NCBI RefSeq assembly: GCF_949987515.2
Contig: NW_027192650.1
Span: 3,410,001-3,474,000, forward strand
Direction of reading: 5' to 3'
DNA from: Delphinus delphis
Lineage: Eukaryota > Chordata > Mammalia > Artiodactyla > Delphinidae
DNA length: 64,000 nucleotides
The translations under genes were made by a program, and so were the position numbers. A model generated the notes under the pieces. The model saw only the letters and a list, made by a program, of their open reading frames with translations. It did not search any database and was not told the DNA's origin. The number at the start of each line of letters is the position of its first letter. The stretch's first letter is position 1. Of this stretch, positions 35,909-48,540 are shown one piece after another.

Positions 35909-37486
35909 ATGCTTGCTTAAGGGTAAAGGTGAGTTGGGGTGCTGCATAAACCAGAGATTGAAATGAGCACAGATAAAGTTCCTTAAGTCAAATATGGAAT
36001 AGACAAGAGCTACTCCTTGTTCAACGAAATGGACTCAACACCGCATATTAAACGCCTAAGAATGTGCCTGACTAGTAAGTATCTTAAAACCTATGGATAG
36101 CTATGTCTCCGAAAGAGAATCAAGCATGTGTACAGGGGCATAAACGCAGCAGTGATAGGATTGGAGAGGTTCGGTGAGCAAATGAAGACCCTTTGAAGTC
36201 ATATTGCATGGTACCCATTACACGGGTCTTAACTCTCCAGGTTTAAGGTATTCTTCCTTCAGCTAAAACATGCATGTGGAACCCAAATATGATCAACCAT
36301 GTGAACGGGAGACGTGTTCAAATATGTCTCAGTTTTCCTCCCCTGGTACTCGGGTGCAACATTCCAGACGCTTTACTAACACTCTCGCCACTTGGAGAGT
36401 CAGCGCCTTTAACCTCCTGTTTGGCCCAGTTTGCAATTTCTGCGGAAGATGAACAGGAATAGGGAGAACCAATGAGAGACTAGCTGGAGGTGTCTGGACG
36501 GGCAAATTTAACTCTCATTTCCCACCAGGAAGAGGAAATAACCAAAGGCTCAGCGTGCCGTGCCGGAACCAGATTAGGGCCTGAAGCCATCCTGCTGTGT
36601 TGCGGCCAGGTCACAAGAATGCAAGTTAAAGAAAGGAGCTCAGGGGCACTGTAATTCTCAAACCTGCAGAGTTATAAATGACAGCTATCGTCCAAAAATA
36701 GACTGAAGTAAGGCTGCCAAGAGGACTTGAAAGCGGGGCAGAATTGCAGGAAATCGATTTCAAGAGGTAGACTGGAATTGCATTGAAAGCATAGGAAAAG
36801 AGGCAGAACGTCCACAATGATGCACTTGGCCAAAAAGGGCGTATGCGTTTTTTCCTGAATATATTCAGGAAAAAACGCATACGCCCTTTTTGGCCAACCA
36901 AGCAAGCTTGCAAAGGAAATCTGCACTACAATGAAGTCTCACTTCCCCCCGGTCAAAAGGGCCATCTGAAAAAAGTGTAAAATCCAGAAAGGCAGGACAG
37001 GCCATGGAGAACTGGGAGCCTTGTTATGCTGATGGGCGGGATGTAAATTGCCAACAGACACTAGGGAGAAGTGTATGGTGTTTCCTGAAACATCTAAAAA
37101 ACAAAGCAACAGAACCTAGGGCACTTCCACTTATGGTCCTATAGCTTAGGGAAATTAAAATCAAAAAGACACAGCAACCCCAAAGTTTGGAACGGCTCTG
37201 TTTACAAGAACCTCGTTTACAGTACAAGTTCAACATCGCAGAAAGTGAAAAATGGATAAAGAAGTTGTGGTATTCACTTACAAAGCAATATCACTCAGCA
37301 ATGAAATCTATGTCATCAGGCCCTTAGCAGCACAATGAGTGGATTCAGGTATGATGATTCTAACTGAAATATGTCACACAGAAAAAGAAACATCATAAGA
37401 TATCAGTAATACACGGAATGTAAACTTGGCTACACAGGAACTGAATTACAGAACAGAACAGGGTCTCAAATTTAGAAAACCAACTT
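35909..37486 (+). repeat. Satellite unit 24 (class G)
   Basis: Length 1,578 bp. Class G marks plus CTGCATAAACCAG (one A fewer), ACCCAAATATGATC, CTCTCGCCACTTGG and GGAATAGGGAG, all shared with unit 25. Private: TATGGATAGC. The tail has CACTAGGGAG and CACAGCAACCCC, as in unit 28. Palindrome 36826-36897, perfect. Confidence 0.95.
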
Positions 37487-39064
37487 ATGCTTGCTTAAGG
37501 GTAAAGGTGAGTTGGGGTGCTGCATAAACCAGAGATTGAAATGAGCACAGATAAAGTTCCTTAAGTCAAATATGGAATAGACAAGAGCTACTCCTTGTTT
37601 AACGAAATGGACTCAACACCGCATATTAAACGCCTAAGAATGTGCCTGACTAGTAAGTATCTTAAAACCTATGGATTGCTATGTCTCCGAAAGAGAATCA
37701 AGCATGTGTACAGGGGCATAAACGCAGCAGTGATAGGATTGGAGAGGTTCGGTGAGCAAATGAAGACCCTTTGAAGTCATATTGCATGGTACCCATTACA
37801 CGGGTCTTAACTCTCCAGGTTTAAGGTATTCTTCCTTCAGCTAAAACATGCATGTGGAACCCAAATATGATCAACCATGTGAACGGGAGACGTGTTCAAA
37901 TATGTCTCAGTTTTCCTCCCCTGGTACTCGGGTGCAACATTCCAGACGCTTTACTAACACTCTCGCCACTTGGAGAGTCAGCGCCTTTAACCTCCTGTTT
38001 GGCCCAGTTTGCAATTTCTGCGGAAGATGAACAGGAATAGGGAGAACCAATGAGAGACTAGCTGGAGGTGTCTGGACGGGCAAATTTAACTCTCATTTCC
38101 CACCAGGAAGAGGAAATAACCAAAGGCTCAGCGTGCCGTGCCGGAACCAGATTAGGGCCTGAAGCCATCCTGCTGTGTTGCGGCCAGGTCACAAGAATGC
38201 AAGTTAAAGAAAGGAGCTCAGGGGCACTGTAATTCTCAAACCTGCAGAGTTATAAATGACAGCTATCGTCCAAAAATAGACTGAAGTAAGGCTGCCAAGA
38301 GGACTTGAAAGCGGGGCAGAATTGCAGGAAATCGATTTCAAGAGGTAGACTGGAATTGCATTGAAAGCATAGGAAAAGAGGCAGAACGTCCACAATGATG
38401 CACTTGGCCAAAAAGGGCGTATGCGTTTTTTCCTGAATATATTCAGGAAAAAACGCATACGCCCTTTTTGGCCAACCAAGCAAGCTTGCAAAGGAAATCT
38501 GCACTACAATGAAGTCTCACTTCCCCCCGGTCAAAAGGGCCATCTGAAAAAAGTGTAAAATCCAGAAAGGCAGGACAGGCCATGGAGAACTGGGAGCCCT
38601 GTTATGCTGATGGGCGGGATGTAAATTGCCAACAACCACTCGGGAGAAGTGTATGGTGTTTCCTGAAACATCTAAAAAACAAAGCAACAGAACCTAGGGC
38701 ACTTCCACTTATGGTCCTATAGCTTAGGGAAATTAAAATCAAAAAGACACAGCCACCCCAAAGTTTGGAACGGCTCTGTTTACAAGAACCTCGTTTACAG
38801 TACAAGTTCAACATCGCAGAAAGTGAAAAATGGATAAAGAAGTTGTGGTATTCACTTACAAAGCAATATCACTCAGCAATGAAATCTATGTCATCAGGCC
38901 CTTAGCAGCACAATGAGTGGATTCAGGTATGATGATTCTAACTGAAATAAGTCACACAGAAAAAGAAACATCATAAGATATCAGTAACACACGGAATGTA
39001 AACTTGGCTACACAGGAACTGAATTACAGAACAGAACAGGGTCTCAAATTTAGAAAACCAACTT
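37487..39064 (+). repeat. Satellite unit 25 (class G)
   Basis: Length 1,578 bp. As unit 24 in front, with CCTTGTTTAACG private. The tail reads CAACAACCACTCGGG where unit 24 has CAACAGACACTAGGG. Palindrome 38404-38475, perfect. Confidence 0.95.
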
Positions 39065-40644
39065 ATGCTTGCTTAAGGGTAAAGGTGAGTTGGGGTGCTG
39101 CATAAACCAGAGATTGAAATGAGCACAGATAAAGTTCCTTAAGTCAAATATGGAATAGACAAGAGCTACTCCTTGCTCAACGAAATGGACTCAACACCGC
39201 ATATTAAAGGCCTAAGAATGTACCTGACTAGTAAGTATCTTAAAACCTATGGATTGCTATGTCTCCGAAAGAGAATCAAGCATGTGTACAGGGGCATAAA
39301 CGCAGCAGTGATAGGATTGGAGAGGTTCGGTGAGCAAATGAAGACCCTTTGAAGTCATATTGCATGGTACCCATTCCACGGGTCTCAACTCTCCAGGTTT
39401 AAGGTATTTTTCCTTCAGCTAAAACATGCATGTGGAACCCAGAGTATGATCCACCATGTGATCGGAAGACGTGTTCAAATATGTCTCAGTTTTCCTCCCC
39501 TGGTACTCGGGTGCAACATTCCAGACGCTTTACTAACACTCTCCCCACTTGGAGAGTCAGTCCCTTTAACCTCCTGTTTGGCCCAGTTTGCAATTTCTGC
39601 GGAAGATGAACAGGAATAGCGAGAACCAATGAGAGGCTAGCTGGAGGTGTCTGGACGGGCAAATTTAACTCTCATTTCCCACCAGGAAGAGGAATTAACC
39701 AAAGGCTCAGCATGCCATGCCGGAAACAGATTAGGGCCTGAAGCCATCCTGCGGTGTTGCGGCCAGGTCACAAGAAAGCGAGTTGAAGAAAGGAGCTCAG
39801 GGGCACTGTAATTCACAAACCTGCAGAGTTATAAATGACAGCTATCGTCCAAAAATATACTGAAGTAAGGCTGCCAAGAGGACTTGAAAGCGGGGCAGAA
39901 TTGCAGGAAACCGATTTCAGGAGGTAGACTGGAATTGCATTGAAAGCATAGGAAAAGAGGCAGAACGTCCACAATGATGCACTTGGCCAAAAAGGGCGTA
40001 TGCGTTTTTTCCTGAATATATTCAGGAAAAAACGCATACGCCCTTTTTGGCCAACCAAGCAAGCTTGCAAAGGAAATCTGCACTACAATGAAGTCTCACT
40101 TCCCCCCCGGTCAAAAGGGCCATCTGAAAAAAGTGTAAAATCCAGAAAGGCAGGACAGGCCATGGAGAACTGGGAGCCTTGTTATGCTGATGGGCGGGAT
40201 GTAAATAGCCAACAGACACTCCGGAGAAGTGTATGGTGTTTCCTGAAATATCTAAAAAACAAAGCAACAGAGCCTAGTGCATTTCCACTTATGGTCCTAT
40301 AGCTTAGGGAAATTAAAATAAAAAAGACACAGCCACCCCAAAGTTTGGGACGCCTCTGTTTACAAGAACCTCGTTAACCATACAAGTTCAATATCACAGA
40401 AAGTGAAAAATGGATAAAGAAGTTGTGGTACTCATGTACAATGCAATATCACTCAGCAATGAAATCTATGTCACCAGGCCCGTAGCAGCATAATGAGTGG
40501 ATTCGGGTATGGTGATTCTAACTGAAATAAGTCACACAGAAAAAGAAACATCAAAAAATATCACTAATACATGGAATTTAAACTTGGCTACAGAGGAACT
40601 GAATTACAAAACAGAACAGGGTCTCAAATTTAGAAAACCAACTT
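39065..40644 (+). repeat. Satellite unit 26 (diverged tail)
   Basis: Length 1,580 bp; seven instead of six C in CTTCCCCCCCGG at about 40100. The front starts like units 24 and 25. From about 40200 the copy is unusually diverged: GTAAATAGCC, GAAATATCTAAA, TCGTTAACCATACAAG, TCAATATCACAG, GGTACTCATGTACAATGC and CATCAAAAAATATCAC. Palindrome 39983-40054, perfect. Confidence 0.94.
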
Positions 40645-42224
40645 ATGCTTGCTTAAGTGGAAAGATGAGTTGGGGTGCTTCATAAAAACAGAGATTGAAA
40701 TGAGCACAGATAAAGTTCCTTAAGCCAAATATGGAATAGACAAGAGCTACTCCTTGCTCAACGAAATGGACTCAACACCCCATATTAAACGCCTAAGAAT
40801 ATACCTGACTAGTAAGTATCTTAAAACCTAGGGATTGCTATGTCTCCGAAAGAGAATCAAGCGTGTGTACTGGGGCATAAATGCAGCAGTGATAGGATTG
40901 GAGAGGTTCGGTGAGCAAATGAAGACCCTTTGAAGTCATATTGCATGGTACATATTCCACGGGTCTCAACTCTCCAGGTTTAAGGTATTCTTCCTTCAGC
41001 TAAAACATGCATGTGGAACCCAGAGTATGATCAACCGTGTGATCGGGAGACGTGTTGAAATATGTCTCAGTTTTCATACCCTGGTACTCGGGTGCAAAAT
41101 TCCAGATGCTTTACTAACACTCTCCCTACTTGGAGAGTCAGTGCCTTTAACCTCCTGTATGGCACAGTTTGCAATTTCTGCGGAAGATGAACAGGAATAG
41201 TGAGAACCAATGAGAGACTACCTGGAGGTGTCTGAACGGGCAAATTTAACTCTCATTTCCCACCAGGAAGAGGAATTAACCAAAGGCTCAGCGTGCCATG
41301 CCGGAACCACATTAGGGCCTGAAGACATCCTGCGGTGTTGCGGCCAGCTCACAAGAAAGCGAGTTGAAGAAAGGAGCTCAGGGGCACTGTAATTCACAAA
41401 CCTGCAGAGTTATAAATGACAGCTATCGTCCAAAAATATACTGAAGTAAGGCTGCCAAGAGGACTTGAAAGCGGGGCAGAATTGCAGGAAACCAATTTCA
41501 GGAGGTAGACTGCAATTGCATTTCAAGCATAGGAAAAGAGGCAGAACGTCCACAATGATGCACTTGGCCAAAAAGGGCGTATGCGTTTTTTCCTGAATAT
41601 ATTCAGGAAAAAACGCATACGCCCTTTTTGGCCAACCAAGCAAGCTTGCAAAGGAAATCTGCACTACAATGAAGTCTCACTTCCCCCCGGTCAAAAGGGC
41701 CATCTGAAAAAAGTGTAAAATCCAGAAAGGCAGGACAGGCCATGGAGAACTGGGAGCCTTGTTATGCTGAAGGGTGGGATGTAAATTGCCAACAGACACT
41801 CGGGAGAAGTGTATGGTGTTTCCTGAAACATCTAAAAAACAAAGCAACAGAGCCTAGGGCACTTCCACTTATGGTCCTATAGCTTAGGGAATTTAAAATC
41901 AAAAAGACACACACACCCCAAAGTTTCGAACAGCTCTGTTTACAAGAACCTCGTTTACAGTACAAGTTCAACATCGCAGAAAGTGAAAAATGGATAAAGA
42001 AGTTGTGGTATTTACTTACAAAGCAATATCACTCAGCAATGAAATCTGTGTCATCAGGCCCTTAGCAGCACAATGAGTGGATTCAGGTATGATGATTCTA
42101 ACTGAAGTAAGTCACACAGAAAAAGAAACATCATAAGATATCAGTAATACACGGAATATAAACTTGGCTACACAGGAACTGAATTACAGAACAGAACAGG
42201 GTCTCAAATTTAGAAAACCAACTT
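40645..42224 (+). repeat. Satellite unit 27 (most diverged front)
   Basis: Length 1,580 bp. Many private changes in the first 900 bases: AAGTGGAAAGATGAG, GTGCTTCATAAAAACAG, ACACCCCATATTAAAC, GTACTGGGGC, GTACATATTCC, GTTTTCATACCC, CTCCTGTATGGCAC, GAATAGTGAG, GACTACCTGG, TTTCAAGCATAGG. In the tail: GAAGGGTGGG and GACACACACACCCC. Palindrome 41564-41635, perfect despite the divergence around it. Confidence 0.94.
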
Positions 42225-43802
42225 ATGCTTGCTTAAGGGTAAAGGTGAGTTGGGGTGCTGCATAAAACCAGAGATTGAAATGAGCACAGATAAAGTTCCT
42301 TAAGTCAAATATGGAATAGACAAGAGCTACTCCTTGCTCAACGAAATGGACTCAACACCGCATATTAAACGCCTAAGAATGTACCTGACTAGTAAGTATC
42401 TTAAAACCTATGGATTGCTATGTCTCCGAAAGAGAATCAAGCATGTGTACAGGGGCATAAACGCAGCAGTGATAGGATTGGAGAGGTTCGGTGAGCAAAT
42501 GAAGACCCTTTGAAGTCATATTGCATGGTACCCATTCCACGGGTCTCAACTCTCCAGGTTTAAGGTATTCTTCCTTCAGCTAAAACATGCATGTGGAACC
42601 CAAGTATGATCAACCATGTGAACGGGAGACGTGTTCAAATATGTCTCAGTTTTCCTCCCCTGGTACTCGGGTGCAACATTCCAGACGCTTTACTAACACT
42701 CTCCCCACTTGGAGAGTCAGCGCCTTTAACCTCCTGTTTGGCCCAGTTTGCAATTTCTGCGGAAGATGAACAGGAATAGCGAGAACCAATGAGAGACTAG
42801 CTGGAGGTGTCTGGACGGGCAAATTTAACTCTCATTTCCCACCAGGAAGAGGAAATAACCAAAGGCTCAGCGTGCTGTACCGGAACCAGATTAGGGCCTG
42901 AAGCCATCCTGCGGTGTTGCGGCCAGCTCAAAAGAAAGCGAGTTGAAGAAAGGAGCTCAGGGGCACTGTAATTCACAAACCTGCAGAGTTATAAATGACA
43001 GCTATCGTCCAAAAATAGACTGAAGTAAGGCTGCCAAGAGGACTTGAAAGAAGGGCAGAATTGCAGAAAACCGATTTCAGGAGGTAGACTGGAATTGCAT
43101 TGAAAGCATAGGAAAAGAGGCAGAACGTCCACAATGATGCACTTGGCCAAAAAGGGCGTATGCGTTTTTTCCTGAATATATTCAGGAAAAAACGCATACG
43201 CCCTTTTTGGCCAACCAAGCAAGCTTGCAAAGGAAATCTGCACTACAATGAAGTCTCACTTCCCCCCGGTCAAAAGGGCCATCTGAAAAAAGTGTAAAAT
43301 CCAGAAAGGCAGGACAGGCCATGGAGAACTGGGAGCCTTGTTATGCTGATGGGCGGGATGTAAATTGCCAACAGACACTAGGGAGAAGTGTATGGTGTTT
43401 CCTGAAACATCTAAAAAGCAAAGCAACAGAGCCTAGGGCACTGCCACTTATGGTCCTATAGCTTAGGGAAATTAAAATCAAAAAGACACAGCAACCCCAA
43501 AGTTTGGGACGCCTCTGTTTACAAGAACCTCGTTTACAGTACAAGTTCAACATCGCAGAAAGTGAAAAATGGATAAAGAACTGTGGTACTTACGTACAAT
43601 GCAGTATCACTCAGCAATGAAATCTATGTCATCAGGCCCGTAGCAGCATAATGAGTGGATTCAGGTACGATGATTCTAACTGAAATATGTCACACAGAAA
43701 AAGAAACATCATAAGATATCACTAATACACGGAATGTAAACTTGGCTACACAGGAACTGCATTCCAAAACAGAACAGGGTCTCAAATTTAGAAAACCAAC
43801 TT
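42225..43802 (+). repeat. Satellite unit 28
   Basis: Length 1,578 bp. Common front and middle; CACTAGGGAG and CACAGCAACCCC as in unit 24. The tail from about 43573 belongs to the diverged form shared with unit 29 (GTACTTACGTACAATGCAG, CCCGTAGCAGCATAATG). One base is missing in AAAGAACTGTGG. Palindrome 43143-43214, perfect. Confidence 0.95.
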
Positions 43803-45382
43803 ATGCTTGCTTAAGGGGAAAGGTGAGTTGAGGTGCTGCATAAAACCAGAGATGGAAATGAGCACAGATAAAGTTCCTTAAGCCAAATATGGAATAGACA
43901 AGAGCTACTCCTTGGTTAACGAAATGGACTCAAAACCCCATATTAAACCCCTAAGAATGTACCTGACTAGTAAGTATCTTAAAACCTATGGATTGCTATG
44001 TCTCCAAAAGAGAATCAAGCGTGTGTACAGGGGTATAAACGCAGCAGTGATAGGATTGGAGAGGTTCGGTGAGCAAATGAAGACCCTTTGAAGTCATATT
44101 GCATGGTACCCATTACACGGGTCTCAACTCTCCAGGTTTAAGGTATTCTTCCTTCAGCTAAAACATGCATGTGGAACCCAGAGTATGATCAACCATGTGA
44201 ACGGGAGACGTGTTCAAATATGTCTCAGTTTTCCTCCCCTGGTACTCGGGTGCAACATTCCAGACGCTTTACTAACACTCTCCGGACTTGGAGAGTCAGT
44301 CCCTTTAACCTCCTGTTTGGCCCAGTTTGCAATTTCTGTGGAAGATGAACAGGAATAGCGAGAACCAATGAGAGGCTAGCTGGAGGTGTCTGGACGGGCA
44401 AATTTAACTCTCATTTCCCACCAGGAAGAGGAATTAACCAAAGGCTCAGCATGCCGGGCCAGATCCAGATTAGGGCCTGAAGCCATCCTGCGGTGTTGCG
44501 GCCAGGTCACAAGAAAGCGAGTTGAAGAAAGGAGCTCAGGGGCACTGTAATTCACAAACCTGCAGAGTTATAAATGACAGAGCTATCGTCCAAAAATAGA
44601 CTGAAGTAAGGCTGCCAAGAGGACTTGAAAGCGGGGCAGAATTGCAGGAAACCGATTTCAGGAGGTAGACTGGAATTGCATTGAAAGCATAGGAAAAGAG
44701 GCAGAACGTCCACAATGATGCACTTGGCCAAAAAGGGCGTATGCGTTTTTTCCTGAATATATTCAGGAAAAAACGCATACGCCCTTTTTGGCCAACCAAG
44801 CAAGCTTGCAAAGGAAATCTGCACTACAATGAAGTCTCACTTCCCCCCGGTCAAAAGGGCCATCTGCAAAAAGTGTAAAATCCAGAAAGGCAACAGGCCA
44901 TTGAGAACTGGGAGCCTTGTTATGCTGATGGGCGGGATGTAAATTGCCAACAGACACTTGGGAGAAGTGTATGGTGTTTCCTGAAACATCTAAAAAACAA
45001 AGCAACAGAGCCTAGGGCACTTCCACTTATGGTCCTATAGCTTAGGGAAATTAAAATCAAAAAGACACAGCCACCCCAAAGTTTGGAACGGCTCTGTTTA
45101 CAAGAACCTTGTTTACAGTACAAGTTCAACATCGCAGAAAGTGAAAAATGGATAAAGAACTTGTGGTACTTACGTACAATGCAGTATCACTCAGCAATGA
45201 AATCTATGTCATCAGGCCCGTAGCAGCATAATGAGTAGATTCAGGTACGATGATTCTAACTGAAATAAGTCACACAGAAAAAGAAACATCATAAGATATC
45301 ACTAATACACGGAATGTAAACTTGGCTACACAGGAACTGAATTCCAAAACAGAACAGGGTCTCAAATTTAGAAAACCAACTT
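43803..45382 (+). repeat. Satellite unit 29
   Basis: Length 1,580 bp. An AG is added in ATGACAGAGCTATCG (about 44579) and two bases are lost in AAAGGCAACAGGCC. CTCTCCGGACTTGG is private; GGGCCAGATCCAGATT is shared only with unit 31. The tail has GTACTTACGTACAATGCAG as in unit 28. Palindrome 44724-44795, perfect. Confidence 0.95.
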
Positions 45383-46961
45383 ATGCTTGCTTAAGGGGAA
45401 AGGTGAGTTGGGGTGCTGCATAAAACCAGAGATTGAAATGAGCACAGATAAAGTTCCTTAAGTCAAATATGGAATAGACAAGAGCTACTCCTTGCTCAAC
45501 GAAATGGACTCAACACCGCATATTAAACGCCTAAGAATGTACCTGAGTAGTAAGTATCTTAAAACCTATGGATTGCTATGTCTCCGAAAGAGAATCAAGT
45601 GTGTGTACAGGGGCATAAACGCAGCAGTGATAGGATTGGAGAGGTTCGGTGAGCAAATGAAGACCCTTTGAAGTCATATTGCACGGTACCCATTCCACGG
45701 GTCTTAACTCTCCAGGTTTAAGGTATTCTTCCTTCAGCTAAAACATGCATGTGGAACCCAAGTATAATCAACCATGTGAACGGGAGACGTGTTCAAATAT
45801 GTCTCAGTTTTCCTCCCCTGGTACTCGGGTGCAACATTCCAGATGCTTTACTAACACTCTCCCCACTTGGAGAGTCAGCGCCTTTAACCTCCTGTTTGGC
45901 CCAGTTTGCAATTTCTGCGGAAGATGAACAGGAATAGCGAGAACCAATGAGAGACTAGCTGGAGGTGTCTGGACGGGCAAATATAACTCTCATTTCCCAC
46001 CAGGAAGAGGAAATAACCAAAGTCTCAGCGTGCCGTGCCGGAACCAGATTAGGGCCTGAAGCCATCCTGCGGTGTTGCGGCCAGGTCACAAAAAAGCAAG
46101 TTGAAGAAAGGAGCTCAGGGGCACTGTAATTCACAAACCTGCAGAGTTATAAATGACAGCTATCGTCCAAAAATAGACTGAAGTAAGGCTGCCAAGAGGA
46201 CTTGAAAGCGGGGCAGAATTGCAGGAAACCGATTTCAGGAGGTAGACTGGAATTGCATTGAAAGCATAGGAAAAGAGGCAGAACGTCCACAATGATGCAC
46301 TTGGCCAAAAAGGGCGTATGCGTTTTTTCCTGAATATATTCAGGAAAAAACGCATACGCCCTTTTTGGCCAACCAAGCAAGCTTGCAAAGGAAATCTGCA
46401 CTACAATGAAGTCTCACTTCTCCCCGGTCAAAAGGGCCATCTGAAAAAAGTGTAAAATCCAGAAAGGCAGGACAGGCCATGGAGAACTGGGAGCCTTGTT
46501 ATGCTGATGGGCGGGATGTAAATTGCCAACAACCACTCGGGAGAAGTGTATGGTGTTTCCTTAAACATCTAAAAAACAAAGCAACAGAACCTAGGGCACT
46601 TCCACTTATGGTCCTATAGCTTAGGGAAATTAAAATCAAAAAGACACAGTCACCCCAAAGTTTGGAACGGCTCTGTTTACAAGAACCTCGTTTACAGTAC
46701 AAGTTCAACATCACAGAAAGTGAAAAATGGATAAAGAAGTTGTGGTATTTACTTACAAAGCAATATCACTCAGCAATGAAATCTGTGTCATCAGGCCCTT
46801 AGCAGCACAATGAGTGGATTCAGGTATGATGATTCTAACTGAAGTAAGTCACACAGAAAAAGAAACATCATAAGATATCAGTAATACACGGAATGTAAAC
46901 TTGGCTACACAGGAACTGAATTACAGAACAGAACAGGGTCTCAAATTTAGAAAACCAACTT
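45383..46961 (+). repeat. Satellite unit 30
   Basis: Length 1,579 bp, near the common form. Private changes: CCTGAGTAGTAAG, CAAGTGTGTG, GCACGGTACC, AAGTATAATC, GGCAAATATAAC, CAAAAAAGCAAG, CTTCTCCCCGG and TTTCCTTAAAC. Palindrome 46301-46372, perfect. Confidence 0.95.
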
Positions 46962-48540
46962 ATGCTTGCTTAAGGGTAAAGGTGAGTTGGGGTGCTGCAT
47001 AAAACCAGAGATTGAAATGAGCACAGATAAAGTTCCTTAAGTCAAATATGGAATAGACAAGAGCTACTCCTTGCTCAACGAAATGGACTCAACACCGCAT
47101 ATTAAACGCCTAAGAATGTACCTGACTAGTAAGTATCTTAAAACCTATGGATTGCTATGTCTCCGAAAGAGAATCAAGCATGTGTACAGGGGCATAAACG
47201 CAGCAGTGATAGGATTGGAGAGGTTCGGTGAGCAAATGAAGACCCTTTGAAGTCATATTGCATGGTACCCATTCCACGGGTCTCAACTCTCCAGGTTTAA
47301 GGTATTCTTCCTTCAGGTAAAACATGCATGTGGAACCCAAGTATGATCAACCATGTGAACGGGAGACGTGTTCAAATATGTCTCAGTTTTCCTCCCCTGG
47401 TACTCGGGTGCAACATTCCAGACGCTTTACTAACACTCTCCCCACTTGGAGAGTCAGCGCCTTTAACCTCCTGTTTGGCCCAGTTTGCAATTTCTGCGGA
47501 AGATGAACAGGAATAGCGAGAACCAATGAGAGGCTAGCTGGAGGTGTCTGGACGGGCAAATTTAACTCTCATTTCCCACCAGGAAGAGGAATTAACCAAA
47601 GGCTCAGCATGCCGGGCCAGATCCAGATTAGGGCCTGAAGCCATCCTGCGGTGTTGCGGCCAGCTCAAAAGAAAGCGAGTTGAAGAAAGGAGCTCAGGGG
47701 CACTGTAATTCACAAACCTGCAGAGTTATAAATGACAGCTATCGTCCAAAAATAGACTGAAGTAAGGCTGCCAAGAGGACTTGAAAGCGGGGCAGAATTG
47801 CAGGAAACCGATTTCAGGAGGTAGACTGGAATTGCATTGAAAGCATAGGAAAAGAGGCAGAACGTCCACAATGATGCACTTGGCCAAAAAGGGCGTATGC
47901 GTTTTTTCCTGAATATATTCAGGAAAAAACGCATACGCCCTTTTTGGCCAACCAAGCAAGCTTGCAAAGGAAATCTGCACTACAATGAAGTCTCACTTCC
48001 CCCCGGTCAAAAGGGCCATCTGAAAAAAGTGTAAAATCCAGAAAGGCAGGACAGGCCATGGAGAACTGGGAGCCTTGTTATGCTGATGGGCGGGATGTAA
48101 ATTGCCAACAACCACTCGGGAGAAGTGTATGGTGTTTCCTGAAACATCTAAAAAACAAAGCAACAGAACCTAGGGCACTTCCACTTATGGTCCTATAGCT
48201 TAGGGAAATTAAAATCAAAAAGACACAGCCACCCCAAAGTTTGGAACGGCTCTGTTTACAAGAACCTCGTTTACAGTACAACTTCAACATCGCAGAAATT
48301 GAAAAATGGATAAAGAAGTTGTGGTATGTACTTACAAAGCAATATCACTCAGCAATGAAATCTGTGTCATCAGGCCCTTAGCAGCACAATGAGTGGATTC
48401 AGGTATGATGATTCTAACTGAAGAAAGTCACACAGAAAAAGAAACATCATAAGATATCATTAATACACGGAATGTAAACTTGGCTACACAGGAACTGAAT
48501 TACAGAACAGAACAGGGTCTCAAATTTAGAAAACCAACTT
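46962..48540 (+). repeat. Satellite unit 31
   Basis: Length 1,579 bp. GGGCCAGATCCAGATT is shared with unit 29; GCAGAAATTGAAAA near the end is shared with unit 32. CTTCAGGTAAAAC is private. Palindrome 47880-47951, perfect. Confidence 0.95.

Larger units (their letters stand above)
35909..39064 (+). repeat. Single-unit duplication (units 24-25)
   Basis: Two neighbouring units of 1,578 bp share several changes found nowhere else in the window (ACCCAAATATGATC, CTCTCGCCAC, GGAATAGGGAG). Unit 26 shares only the first of the series (CTGCATAAACCAG), so the copied segment probably ended in the front of unit 26. This is an exchange out of register by one unit. Confidence 0.85.

Noticed and set aside
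40091..40110. Run of seven C in unit 26 as a regulatory or slippage site
   Set aside because: Other units have six C; a one-base change in a homopolymer may be slippage or a sequencing error and carries no further signal.
40000..40302. The longest frame in the window, 100 codons in unit 26
   Set aside because: It reads through one palindrome arm and exists because of an extra C and local substitutions in a diverged unit. No counterpart in other units.
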